From: Clostridium estertheticum subsp. estertheticum
GTDB lineage: Bacteria; Bacillota; Clostridia; Clostridiales; Clostridiaceae
DNA: 64,000 nucleotides
Reading direction: 5' to 3'
Assembly: GCF_001877035.1 (NCBI RefSeq)
Contig: NZ_CP015756.1
Coordinates: 673,001-737,000 of the forward strand
This document shows positions 52,780-61,204 of the stretch, piece after piece. A program made the translations under genes and the position numbers. The first letter of the stretch is position 1, and the number at the start of each line of letters is the position of its first letter. The notes under the pieces were generated by a model that was not told the origin of the DNA, made no database searches, and saw nothing but the letters and a program-made list of their open reading frames with translations.

Positions 52780-54300
52780 ATGTACAAGCAAGCGGAAAAC
52801 AAAGTAGGAATGATTACAAAGACAATTGAAACAGAGGTTATAGTATGTGGAGGTGGTACTGCTGGTATTATTACAGCACTAACAGCTGCAGAAAATGGTG
52901 CTAAAGTTATTTTGCTTGAAAAGGGAAATAATTGTTATCCACCACGTACTTTTATTGGAGCAATAGGTTCGAAAGTACAGAAGGAACATGGAGTAGAAAT
53001 AGATAGGAATGAAATTGTAAATGAATTATGTCGTCATGCCTGTTATAGGGTAGATCAAAGATTAATTAATCTTTGGGCAGATGAAAGTGGAGAGATGATA
53101 GATTGGTTGGGAAGCATAATGATAGATAATGGTATGAAAGTTACTCTTGAAACTGATATCAATAAGAATATGGATATAAAAGAGTGGTCAACCTGTCATT
53201 GTTTTTATAATGATAATATGGAAAACAAAAAAAGACCTGTAAAAATACTTGAAGAAAGAATGAAAGCACATGGGGTCGATATAAGGACAAGAACTCCAAT
53301 GATTCAGTTGATAAGGGATGATGATAAAGTAGTAGGTGTTATTGCTAAAAATTCAGATGGAGAATATATTCAAATAAATGCAAGTAAGGGAGTTGTACTT
53401 GCCACAGGTGGCTATTCCAATAATATGGAAATGTTAAAGGAATTAAATCCAATTGCTGCATTTAATATAAGTTCACTTCCATTAACACCAGGTGTAACAG
53501 GTGATGGAATTAAAGCTGCTAAAAAAATAGGAGCTGAAATGGATCTTATTTCGACGGCAATGATTTTTGATCGTGGAGCAGTTAAGCCAGGAAAAGTTGC
53601 GGGAGAACCATTTGAAGATAAATTGTTTTGGTTAGGTAGTCAGCCATTCCTTAAGGTAAATAAATTAGGTGAGCGTTATACAAATGAATCAGTTCCATAT
53701 GATTTTTGTATACATGCTGCTAGTATGCAACCAGGTAAAGTGTGGTGTTCTATATTTGATTCAAATTGGATGGAAGATGTACTTAAATTTCACACAATTG
53801 GTTGTTCACGAGTGGTACTTCCAGAAGATATTGAAAAATATCCATGTAATTTTAATGTGAAAATTGTAGAAGGAATGAATGAACAATTGTTAAAAGCTGG
53901 TTATATGCAACAGGCGAATACAATTGAAGAACTTGCTGAAAAATTAATGCTTCCTCCTAAAACATTAGAAGCAAATATATACCATTATAATGAATTATGT
54001 GAAAAAGGTGAAGATGAAGATTTCGGAAAGACATCTTTTCGTATGAGACCTATTATTAAGGCCCCATTTTATGGCATAACAGTAGGTGGAAATTTATTGT
54101 GCACATTAGATGGTTTGAGAATTAATACAGATATGCAAGTATTAGATACAAATATGGAGCCAATTAAAGGTTTATTTGCAGTTGGAAATGATAGTGGTGG
54201 CTTCTTTGCATATTCGTATCCAGAACTAACTCCAGGAGTTGCAGCAGGAAGATCTATGACATTTGGTCGCCATGTGGGTAAATATCTAGCAGATTTATAG
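52780..54300 (+). CDS. FAD-dependent oxidoreductase, fumarate reductase flavoprotein type
   Basis: 506 residues from ATG 52780 (AGGAGGGATTTT upstream); the frame runs 23 codons further but without a start signal. The FAD dinucleotide fold is VIVCGGGTAGIITALTAAENGA (about 25-46), with Glu-Lys (LLEKG) after strand 2. GVVLATGGYSNNMEML and the C-terminal GLFAVGNDSGGFFAYSYPELT contact FAD. It fits the FAD_binding_2 family (fumarate or urocanate reductases, ketosteroid dehydrogenases). It has no FMN or heme domain, so an electron donor is unclear. No signal peptide, so it is cytoplasmic. Confidence 0.87.
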   Translation: MYKQAENKVGMITKTIETEVIVCGGGTAGIITALTAAENGAKVILLEKGNNCYPPRTFIGAIGSKVQKEHGVEIDRNEIVNELCRHACYRVDQRLINLWADESGEMIDWLGSIMIDNGMKVTLETDINKNMDIKEWSTCHCFYNDNMENKKRPVKILEERMKAHGVDIRTRTPMIQLIRDDDKVVGVIAKNSDGEYIQINASKGVVLATGGYSNNMEMLKELNPIAAFNISSLPLTPGVTGDGIKAAKKIGAEMDLISTAMIFDRGAVKPGKVAGEPFEDKLFWLGSQPFLKVNKLGERYTNESVPYDFCIHAASMQPGKVWCSIFDSNWMEDVLKFHTIGCSRVVLPEDIEKYPCNFNVKIVEGMNEQLLKAGYMQQANTIEELAEKLMLPPKTLEANIYHYNELCEKGEDEDFGKTSFRMRPIIKAPFYGITVGGNLLCTLDGLRINTDMQVLDTNMEPIKGLFAVGNDSGGFFAYSYPELTPGVAAGRSMTFGRHVGKYLADL

Positions 54301-54323
54301 TTACATTCATTTTAAGAAGGGGT

Positions 54324-54369
54324 CTCGTCAACATTTCTCTGAATTACACCAATAAGAAATATTGACGAG
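54324..54369. terminator. Hairpin between flavoprotein and HAD genes
   Basis: CTCGTCAA...ATTTCT against AGAAAT...TTGACGAG, two-part stem with a 16-base loop, between convergent genes. No clear T run. Confidence 0.55.
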
Positions 54370-54459
54370 TTATCCTATTATATATAAGCTTTCTTAAATT
54401 ATATTTCTCAAACGGTACAATGATATTAAAAAAACAACCAATAAATGTAAAAATAATTA

Positions 54460-55143
54460 TTAACTTAATTTAATATAATTAACTTCTTTAAAGCTATTTA
54501 TCACTAAATCTGCCATGGAAATGTCTTGACTTCCTGCAGCACCGCTATTAATTCCTACACATTTCATACCTGCTTTTTTAGCAGCACGAACCCCATTATG
54601 AGAATCCTCAATAACTATACAATTTTCCGGGCTTACCCCAAGCTTCTGTGAAGCAAAAAGAAATATATCTGGTTCAGGTTTGCTTCTCTGTACATAGTCA
54701 CCGGTAACAAAAATTTCAAAGTATTCTTCTATTTGAAATTTACTTGCAATAGCCATAATTACATTTAGTGGAGAGGATGATGCAATGGCTAGCTTTATAC
54801 CATTCTCATGAAAGTCTTTTATTAGCTCTTTCACCCCATCAATAAGAGTTATATCGCATTCATCTGAATTAAGGTATTTAAAATATTTACTTCGATCATA
54901 TTCAATTAATTCATCAAGAGTTTGATTAAGCTTATGTTTATTTTTTAGAGCTTCCCACATATAACGAGAGGTTGCTCCTACAAAAGAGTGATGCTCATCG
55001 TCTGTAACCTCTATGCCTAATTTTTTATAAGTCTCATTTTCCAGCTTCATATGTGCTGGTTCACTATCAATAATTACTCCATCCATATCAAATATAACTG
55101 CTTTTAGAATAAAATCACCCTGAATTTTATCCAAACTCATCAT
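54460..55143 (-). CDS. HAD-family phosphatase/phosphoglucomutase-like protein
   Basis: 227 residues. The HAD nucleophile motif is FDMDGVIIDSE, motif II Thr/Ser is in AIASSSP, motif III Lys is in RSKPEPDIF and motif IV Asp is in VIEDSHNGV. A helical cap inserted after motif I (about 25-90) marks subfamily I. The closest types are beta-phosphoglucomutase and sugar-phosphate phosphatases. ATG ATG at 55143 lies very close to GGGAG, so the TTG three codons in is another possible start. A decayed copy of this gene's first 20 codons lies at 57831-57900. Confidence 0.88.
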   Translation of the reverse strand: MMSLDKIQGDFILKAVIFDMDGVIIDSEPAHMKLENETYKKLGIEVTDDEHHSFVGATSRYMWEALKNKHKLNQTLDELIEYDRSKYFKYLNSDECDITLIDGVKELIKDFHENGIKLAIASSSPLNVIMAIASKFQIEEYFEIFVTGDYVQRSKPEPDIFLFASQKLGVSPENCIVIEDSHNGVRAAKKAGMKCVGINSGAAGSQDISMADLVINSFKEVNYIKLS

Positions 55144-55337
55144 CTCCCTATAACTATAGCATTTGAAATAATATATATTCTATCCAATTTAAACGTATCC
55201 TACTCAAGTACAAGGATAAATACATTATTCAATGTTAAGGGAGGAGTTAACATTAATTTATAATGCAATAAATTGTTAGATAGTTCGCTCGCTTATAGTA
55301 GTGAATATGTTTACATTTTTTTGTATGATTTTATTTG

Positions 55338-55364
55338 TAAATATTTCTTAGATTAACACGATAT
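55338..55364 (+). promoter_or_regulatory. Sigma-D-like (flagellar) promoter of the chemoreceptor gene
   Basis: TAAA, exactly 15 bases, CACGATAT. This closely matches the flagellar/chemotaxis consensus TAAA-N15-GCCGATAT and lies 63 bases before the coding start. Confidence 0.7.
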
Positions 55365-55426
55365 TATAGTATATTGTATTTTATTAAATCGTAAAAAACT
55401 AAAGAAGATATTTTAAGGAGGAAACA

Positions 55427-57517
55427 TTGTTGAAAAAGAAAATTAGCACTAAAATAGTTATTGCTATAGTGAGTTGTTCAATTTTAGTATCAGCACTTGT
55501 GGGAATTGCAAGTATTGTTAAATCTACAAGTATAATTAAGAAGGAAGCCACAGAGAACTTATTAAATATAGCTTCTAGTAGAGGAAATGAGTACACGGTG
55601 CATACTACAAAGGTGGAAAACACTGTAAAGGAATTATCTGGATTAGTAATAGGCACAATAGACGTATCTAAGGTTAAAGACCCAAATTATATGAATGCGT
55701 ATGAAAGCCGGTTAAGTTCTTTAATAAATAATTTGGGTGTTAGTAATACTGGAATTGTAGGGTTATATATGAATTTTGATCCTAAATTCGCAGATGGAAG
55801 TAAGGCTTACGATGTGGCTTATTACTATGATGAACAAAAGAAAGAGAGTGAAGTTAGCAGTAATTCCTATTCATTAGAGGATTATAAGGACAGTAATAAA
55901 AGTTTAAATTGGTATTATAGCGCAACTAAAGCCAAACAAGGGGTATGGTCAAAACCTTATATAGACCCAGCTAGTGATAACAAAGAGCTAATATCATATA
56001 CACTACCTATATATGATAATAATAAATTAGTTGGAGTAGCGGGTATGGATATTTCTTTTGAAAGTTTGAGAAAGACAATTTTAAACACAAAGATATATGA
56101 TACTGGCTCTGCATTTTTGCTAGATAAAGATTATAGTTTTGTAGTAGCTACGGACCAAAAATTGACGGATAAATTAGACACTTTAGAAGATGGAAAATAT
56201 AAATTTATAACCGATGAATTAAGTAATAAAAAATCTATGGTGCTCGAGACAAACTTTGAGGGGCATAAGCAGCTGATGAGTTATTATACGTTGAATAATG
56301 GTCAAATTATGGGAGTGAAAGTGCCTAGTTCAGAAGTGTTCAAAACTTTAAATGATTCAATAGATATTATTCTTTTAATTATCACTCTAGGAATTATACT
56401 TTCAATAATTATTGCATTAATTATTGGCAGAAGAATATCTAGACCAATAGAGGTTGCAACAAGTTTTATTGGTAGATTATCTGAACTTGATTTAACTTAT
56501 AATGACAATAAACAAATGATATCAAGCAAGGATGAAATAGGTATTATGGGAAACAGTTTAATAAAACTAAGGGAAGAATTAATAAAAGTTGTTTACGAAT
56601 TAACAAAGGATTCAGCTGAAGTATTAGAATCTTCAAATGATATTTCTGCTACAACAGAAGAAATATCGTCAAAAATGGAGCTTATCAATGAATCAATAAA
56701 GCAAGTATCTTTGGGTGCAGAACAGTTAAGTGCCACTACGCAGGAAGTAAATGCAACCACAGAAAGTATTGCACAGAGTGTGGATAATGTTACCAGGCGT
56801 GCAAATGACGGAACTGAGATTTCAAATAATATAGAAGTAAAAGCTAAGCAAGTTAGAATAACTGCTGAAAATAGCTCTAGTACCACAAATGAATTATATT
56901 TAGAGAAGCAAGAAAGCATATTAAAAGCAATTAAAGATGGTAGTGTTGTTAGTGAAGTTAAGATAATGGCTACAGAAATAGGAAATATTGCAAGTCAAAC
57001 AAATCTTCTTGCACTTAATGCAGCTATTGAAGCTGCAAGAGCAGGAGAACAAGGTAAGGGCTTTGCCGTAGTTGCTGACGAAGTTAGAAAATTAGCTGAG
57101 GCATCAGAGGCTACAGTTAAAAAGATTCAAGAGGTAACTGAAAAAGTTGAAAATGCATTCCAAAATCTTACCAGCAACGCTCAGGATATATTAAGCTTTA
57201 TTGATACTAAGGTTAAACCCGATTATGATCTATTTGTAGATACAAGTAAGCAATACGGCTCAGATGCCTTAAAAACCAATATGATATCTGCGGATATTGG
57301 AGCTTCAATGAATATAGTAAATGAAACTATATCAGAGATTAGAAATGCAATTGAAAATATATCGGCTACAGCTGAGGAATCGGTTGCTAGCTCCGAGGAA
57401 ATATCAGCAACTGTTAATGAATCGGTTATGGCAGTCCAAAAAATATCAAAATCTTCTCAAAATCAAGCCATATTAGCAGATAAGCTAAATAACATTGTTC
57501 AAAAATTTAAGTTATGA
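55427..57517 (+). CDS. Methyl-accepting chemotaxis protein
   Basis: 696 residues, TTG start after AAGGAGG. Membrane helices at about 10-32 and 310-335 enclose an extracellular double-Cache (dCache_1) sensor domain with [18 protein letters not shown]-like and [13 protein letters not shown] motifs. A HAMP domain (about 335-390) and the coiled-coil signalling domain follow. The kinase-contact tip is [20 protein letters not shown] with [16 protein letters not shown]. It senses small solutes, often amino acids, and feeds CheA. The sigma-D-type promoter fits the motAB genes elsewhere in the window. It is flanked on both sides by HAD-gene sequence. Confidence 0.95.
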   Translation: MLKKKISTKIVIAIVSCSILVSALVGIASIVKSTSIIKKEATENLLNIASSRGNEYTVHTTKVENTVKELSGLVIGTIDVSKVKDPNYMNAYESRLSSLINNLGVSNTGIVGLYMNFDPKFADGSKAYDVAYYYDEQKKESEVSSNSYSLEDYKDSNKSLNWYYSATKAKQGVWSKPYIDPASDNKELISYTLPIYDNNKLVGVAGMDISFESLRKTILNTKIYDTGSAFLLDKDYSFVVATDQKLTDKLDTLEDGKYKFITDELSNKKSMVLETNFEGHKQLMSYYTLNNGQIMGVKVPSSEVFKTLNDSIDIILLIITLGIILSIIIALIIGRRISRPIEVATSFIGRLSELDLTYNDNKQMISSKDEIGIMGNSLIKLREELIKVVYELTKDSAEVLESSNDISATTEEISSKMELINESIKQVSLGAEQLSATTQEVNATTESIAQSVDNVTRRANDGTEISNNIEVKAKQVRITAENSSSTTNELYLEKQESILKAIKDGSVVSEVKIMATEIGNIASQTNLLALNAAIEAARAGEQGKGFAVVADEVRKLAEASEATVKKIQEVTEKVENAFQNLTSNAQDILSFIDTKVKPDYDLFVDTSKQYGSDALKTNMISADIGASMNIVNETISEIRNAIENISATAEESVASSEEISATVNESVMAVQKISKSSQNQAILADKLNNIVQKFKL

Positions 57518-57585
57518 AATAAATGTTAAAAACCTGTCAAGAAATAAATGTTAGTGGGGATCTTAATAACTATAAGATTGACTAA

Positions 57586-57625
57586 CATAAAAGGCTGTAC
57601 TCATGATGAGTACAGCCTTTTATGT
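57586..57625. terminator. Terminator after the chemoreceptor gene
   Basis: Near-perfect palindrome ATAAAAGGCTGTACTCAT-G-ATGAGTACAGCCTTTTAT, 18-bp arms. Confidence 0.9.
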
Positions 57626-57830
57626 GTTAGGGTTTTTCAATAATTAAAGTCATATTAAAGGGGGCACCTTTAATATAATGATTATATCAATTCAATGTTA
57701 ATATTTTATACCAAAACAAATAACAAATTGTAAACATTTTGTATTTAAATAAACGCCCTCATGGAGGGAAATATGAATATGAAATCATGAGAGGTTGTTT
57801 TATGATAAATAATTATTTTATTATCAATTG

Positions 57831-57900
57831 CTCAATCCATGTAAAATATAACTGTTTTTAGTATAAAATCACACAGGATTTTACCCGAACTTGTTCATTT
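57831..57900 (-). pseudogene. Decayed copy of the HAD gene 5' end
   Basis: On the minus strand this reads like the first 20 or so codons of the HAD gene at 54460-55143 (GATTTTATACTAAAAACAGT against GATTTTATTCTAAAAGCAGT, then ATATTTTACATGGATTG against ATATTTGATATGGATGG). I count roughly 75-80% identity over about 60 bases. Two stop codons interrupt it and no downstream gene body is present. Confidence 0.7.
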
Positions 57901-58028
57901 AACATTTTTCTATAATGATATTAAGTTAAAAGTCTGATATGATAGGTATACACATTGGTGATTTAATGGATGAATGGAAGGCCAAAATATTAAAAAATAA
58001 CTTAAAATAATGATTGATAGGGGAAAAC

Positions 58029-58202
58029 ATGAAGATATTCCAAAAGCTTAAAAAGTTAAAGAAGATTAAAAAGTTACATGCAGTAGAGAAAATAGATCCG
58101 GTTGGTGCAGATGTCGCAAATAATGATTCTGAGAATACTAAACCTTTTAAACTTGATCGACAAATACTAGTAGACTATATGGACAAAAATAATCAAAAAT
58201 AA
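58029..58202 (+). CDS. Small basic hypothetical protein, 57 residues
   Basis: ATG 58029 with AGGGGAAAAC upstream. The N-terminal third is a Lys/Leu amphipathic stretch (FQKLKKLKKIKKLHAVEK). The rest is polar and ends FKLDRQILVDYMDKNNQK. The good ribosome binding site makes it plausible. I do not recognise a family. Confidence 0.5.
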   Translation: MKIFQKLKKLKKIKKLHAVEKIDPVGADVANNDSENTKPFKLDRQILVDYMDKNNQK

Positions 58203-58217
58203 TAAATATTCAGCATA

Positions 58218-58388
58218 ATGAACGTCGTTAATAGAAAAAGGGCTCCAATGATCGGTTTGTTAATTTACTTCTTCCTATTAGGAGTCGTGGTAATTATTGA
58301 AGAAAAAAATATTAGCCTTTCCGGTGAAAGCTTTTTATTATTTAACCTGTTACCGGAAAGGTCAGCAAATCAATATCTGAAAAAATAG
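58218..58388 (+). CDS. Possible small membrane protein, 56 residues
   Basis: Open frame with one strong hydrophobic helix (MIGLLIYFFLLGVVVII). There is no clear ribosome binding site at the first ATG; an inner ATG at 58248 has AAAGGG five bases upstream. The frame overlaps an inverted repeat, so it may be chance. Low confidence. Confidence 0.3.
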   Translation: MNVVNRKRAPMIGLLIYFFLLGVVVIIEEKNISLSGESFLLFNLLPERSANQYLKK

Positions 58389-58392
58389 TGTT

Positions 58393-59328
58393 TTATTTTT
58401 CTGGTTTAGTTGCCGTAATAAATTCCTTATAGTTTTCTGAACGTTGTTTATAATCATCTGATTTCTTTAATTCCATGCTTATAGCAACAGTATTTTTGAT
58501 ATCCTCTACATGAATAAGTTTTCCGGATAAAGTATCATGAGCGTGTTCTAATTGCTCTTTTGGGAATTCAAATCTTACTTTACCATCTATAATTTTAACA
58601 TCACCTTCAATACCACACATACAGCAAATTGCATGTGTAGATTCTCTATCTAAATAGAAGTTTCTACTATGACAATGCGGGCAAACTCCTTTCTCTCCTT
58701 TATAAGAAGCATTTGCAATATCTTTTGCAGCTTTTGCAAGATTCATACCTATTTCATGTACTCGTGTAACTTTATCATTATCTATAATAATACCTGTAGA
58801 CCAAGGAAATACTTCGTTATCTATAACTTTCCACATAGGAGTTAATGCTTGTATTGCACAGTCACATTGAAATCTTGTAACCCAGTCTGAACCACCAAAT
58901 CCTATATAAGAAATCACTTTATCTTTTAATATTCTTGGATCTGGTGCTTTACCTCCTGTTGCTTTTGCAATTTTAGTTGCTATAACATTATTACCTCTAT
59001 CCATCCTTGGTCCAAAACGGTCTCTAATTGTAAGGAATAAACTTGGAGTCCCTTTACAGAAAATTGGATTTGTAAAAATTACTCCATCTGCATCTAACAT
59101 CTTATTTAGTAACCAATCAAAATCATCTTTTAATACACACATATTTCCTTTTCCTGTCATAAGTGAGCCGACACATGCTGTGCAACCAATACAATATTTT
59201 ATATCCAAATCTAATAAATGAACAAATTCAACCTCTGCACCCATTTCCTTTGCAGCCATCAAAGCTTCCTTACACATAGCATCATTATTACCATCTTTTC
59301 TTCCACCTGAAATACCTAAAACTTTCAT
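58393..59328 (-). CDS. NADPH-dependent FMN reductase/iron-sulfur flavoprotein-like, with zinc ribbon
   Basis: 311 residues with GAGGAGGATAAAA before the ATG. The flavodoxin-like domain (about 1-200) begins LGISGGRKDGNND, the FMN phosphate loop, and has the Cys-rich CIGCTACV found in iron-sulfur flavoproteins. It is followed by a short Cys/His zinc ribbon (CPHCHSRNFY and CCMCGIEGD, about 215-245) and a charged tail. Likely a redox enzyme reducing flavin, quinone or oxygen. An 18-bp palindrome upstream matches that of the rubredoxin-like gene at 23577-23906. Confidence 0.87.
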   Translation of the reverse strand: MKVLGISGGRKDGNNDAMCKEALMAAKEMGAEVEFVHLLDLDIKYCIGCTACVGSLMTGKGNMCVLKDDFDWLLNKMLDADGVIFTNPIFCKGTPSLFLTIRDRFGPRMDRGNNVIATKIAKATGGKAPDPRILKDKVISYIGFGGSDWVTRFQCDCAIQALTPMWKVIDNEVFPWSTGIIIDNDKVTRVHEIGMNLAKAAKDIANASYKGEKGVCPHCHSRNFYLDRESTHAICCMCGIEGDVKIIDGKVRFEFPKEQLEHAHDTLSGKLIHVEDIKNTVAISMELKKSDDYKQRSENYKEFITATKPEK

Positions 59329-59351
59329 TTTTTATCCTCCTCATTATATAT

Positions 59352-59369
59352 GATAGTGTTAACACTATC
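59352..59369. promoter_or_regulatory. Palindromic operator, flavin-reductase gene
   Basis: GATAGTGTTAACACTATC, perfect 18-bp palindrome, starting 24 bases upstream of the start codon, followed by TTTGTTTTATTTAT. Same site and flank as at 23931-23962. Confidence 0.78.
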
Positions 59370-59387
59370 TTTGTTTTATTTATTTTA

Positions 59388-60986
59388 AACCCTGCTGTTG
59401 CAAGGAGTGTAGCTGTTTTTAGCTCAAAAAAAACAATGACCCCCTCTGTTTGGTATAATTGTTGTATCTAAACTCAACAAAAATTCCCGAAAGAAGGTGT
59501 CATTGTGAGTCCAATTATATCAATGTTAGTTACTTATAATCAAGTATTACTTTCTCAAATTAAACAATTACTTATTTTTATTGCTAAAAATATACCATTA
59601 AAGGTTCCGAAATACGATATGACAAGTCCTAAATATAAAAAACTTACTGTAGATAAATTGCCAATTATTAAAACCTTTGAAAAGCTTGATTACAGGCAAC
59701 TCTTAGCTGAGTATAAACGCAGTAATGGCAAGGATAAAAAGCCTGTCAATTCTCGCGGTAAACATCCTATATCCTCTGATACTATATGCCCTCAATGTGG
59801 TGCTCCGCACACCTATATCTACGATAACGCCGGAGGCCGCGGGCAGCTTTGGTGCAAAGTTTGTGATATGCATTTCAATAAAAACAAGGATGATTTCAAA
59901 ACCGAAAAACTCATTTGTCCATTTTGTGGACATGCCCTAAGTAAAAAGAAGGACCGCAAAAATTTTTATATCCATAAATGCGTTAATAAAAAATGTAGCT
60001 TTTTCCTTCAATCTCTTGCAAATCTTTCAATGGAAGACATTAAGGAATATAAGAAAGATAAACACAAATTTAAGCTACATTACATCTACCGTGAGTTTAC
60101 CACTAATTATTTTGATGTAGATTTATCTTCAATGCCAAAAGGTGCTACTAGCCTCAAGTTCAGAAATTTTTCTTCACATGTAATGGGACTCTGTCTAACA
60201 TATAACGTTAATTTAGGACTATCTACACGCCGTACGGCACTTGCTCTTTGGGAAATCCATGGGGTGAAAATATCTCATGTCATGGTTAGTAGATACGCCA
60301 TTGCAGCTGCCGCTTTTGTCAAACCATATGTTGACAACTATGATTATAAGCCCACTAATTATCTTGCTGCTGATGAAACCTATACTAAAGTAAAAGGAGT
60401 TCATCAATATATCTGGCTTGTTATGGATGCCATCAAGAAATCAATTTTAGGATACCAAGCCTCTTTTAGTCGTGATACTGGCCCTTGTATTTTAACTATG
60501 CGTATGGCTTTTGATAAGTTCAAAGAGTTTCCCGGAAAATCACTTAAATTCGTTGCTGATGGCTATACTGCATATAAGCTCGCTGAGCAACAGTTTAAAC
60601 TTAACGGCATGGACTTCGATGTAATCCAAGTAATTGGTCTTACTAACTCCGATCCTGTTTCAACCGAATATCGTTGGCTTAAACAAATAATAGAGCGTCT
60701 TAACAGAACATTTAAATTTTCCTATAGGGTTACAAATGGCTTTGGTAGTGAAGAAGGTTCCAACACGCACTTGGCGTTGTTTGTAGCATATTACAACTTT
60801 CTCCGCCCACATAGCTACGCTTATTGGGGGCCATTGAACTCAATACCTGAACTTGAAAACATTTCTACTATGCCAGCAAAATGGCAAAAGTTAATCGAAC
60901 TTTCACAGCAACTTATAGTAGAAAAACAGGTTGTATAAGTGAATTTACCTTTTAATATAGTTTGAATTTTCTTACCCGGCAGGGTT
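59388..60986 (+). mobile_element. Insertion sequence with DDE transposase (IS6/IS240-like core)
   Basis: About 1.6 kb. Short terminal inverted repeat: AACCCTGC at 59388 and GCAGGGTT ending at 60986. The single transposase gene fills most of it. I could not identify a target duplication with confidence. It sits between the flavin-reductase promoter region and the MFS gene. Confidence 0.7.
59505..60938 (+). CDS. DDE transposase with N-terminal zinc fingers
   Basis: 477 residues, GTG start after AAGGTGTCATT. Two zinc-finger regions (CPQCG with CKVC, about 90-125; CPFCG with CVNKKC, about 140-165) precede the DNA-binding segment. The DDE catalytic domain has Asp290 (LAADETYTK), Asp352 (FVADGYTAY) and Glu397 (IIERLNRTFK). 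The core resembles the IS6/IS240 rve fold and ends with FLRPHSYAYWG. The coding region is intact, so it may be active. Base composition is slightly richer in GC than its neighbours. Confidence 0.9.
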   Translation: MSPIISMLVTYNQVLLSQIKQLLIFIAKNIPLKVPKYDMTSPKYKKLTVDKLPIIKTFEKLDYRQLLAEYKRSNGKDKKPVNSRGKHPISSDTICPQCGAPHTYIYDNAGGRGQLWCKVCDMHFNKNKDDFKTEKLICPFCGHALSKKKDRKNFYIHKCVNKKCSFFLQSLANLSMEDIKEYKKDKHKFKLHYIYREFTTNYFDVDLSSMPKGATSLKFRNFSSHVMGLCLTYNVNLGLSTRRTALALWEIHGVKISHVMVSRYAIAAAAFVKPYVDNYDYKPTNYLAADETYTKVKGVHQYIWLVMDAIKKSILGYQASFSRDTGPCILTMRMAFDKFKEFPGKSLKFVADGYTAYKLAEQQFKLNGMDFDVIQVIGLTNSDPVSTEYRWLKQIIERLNRTFKFSYRVTNGFGSEEGSNTHLALFVAYYNFLRPHSYAYWGPLNSIPELENISTMPAKWQKLIELSQQLIVEKQVV

Positions 60987-61033
60987 CCGTAAAAAAGGAA
61001 CAATCTGATCAGGTATATTTTTGATGCAATTTT

Positions 61034-61168
61034 TTATTCACCTGGAACAAAATCCTTAATTAATACACATTCTTTAAGATACTCTTACTAATATTTTCTG
61101 CGATAAGGTATATTTTCAGTTATAATCGAAAGCACATGCCCTAATTTTACCAATTAGTGTTTTTTCAT
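61034..61168 (-). pseudogene. Possible decayed short gene beside the IS
   Basis: One minus-strand frame reads MKKH-stop-LVKLGHVLSIITENIPYRRKY-stop-stop-EYLKECVLIKDFVPGE-stop. The three coding-like pieces share a frame, which suggests a gene decayed by point mutations. I do not recognise the family. Upstream of it lies GATAGTGTTAACTAAC (61172-61187), a half copy of the palindrome found before the flavin-reductase and rubredoxin-like genes. Confidence 0.3.
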
Positions 61169-61204
61169 AAGTTAGTTAACACTATCTTATATATGATAAT
61201 TAAA

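Larger units (their letters stand above)
57626..58392. other. Region without an established gene
   Basis: Contains a decayed HAD-gene start (57831-57900, minus strand) and two small ORFs (58029-58202 and 58218-58388). It also has an inverted repeat CCTTTCCGGT / ACCGGAAAGG at 58316-58361 that may end a transcript. Otherwise AT rich with nothing I can name. Confidence 0.5.

Noticed and set aside
59380-61000. Target site duplication around the DDE insertion sequence
   Set aside because: The bases outside the inverted repeats (TATTTT on the left, CCGTAA on the right) do not match. The outer ends could be slightly misplaced.
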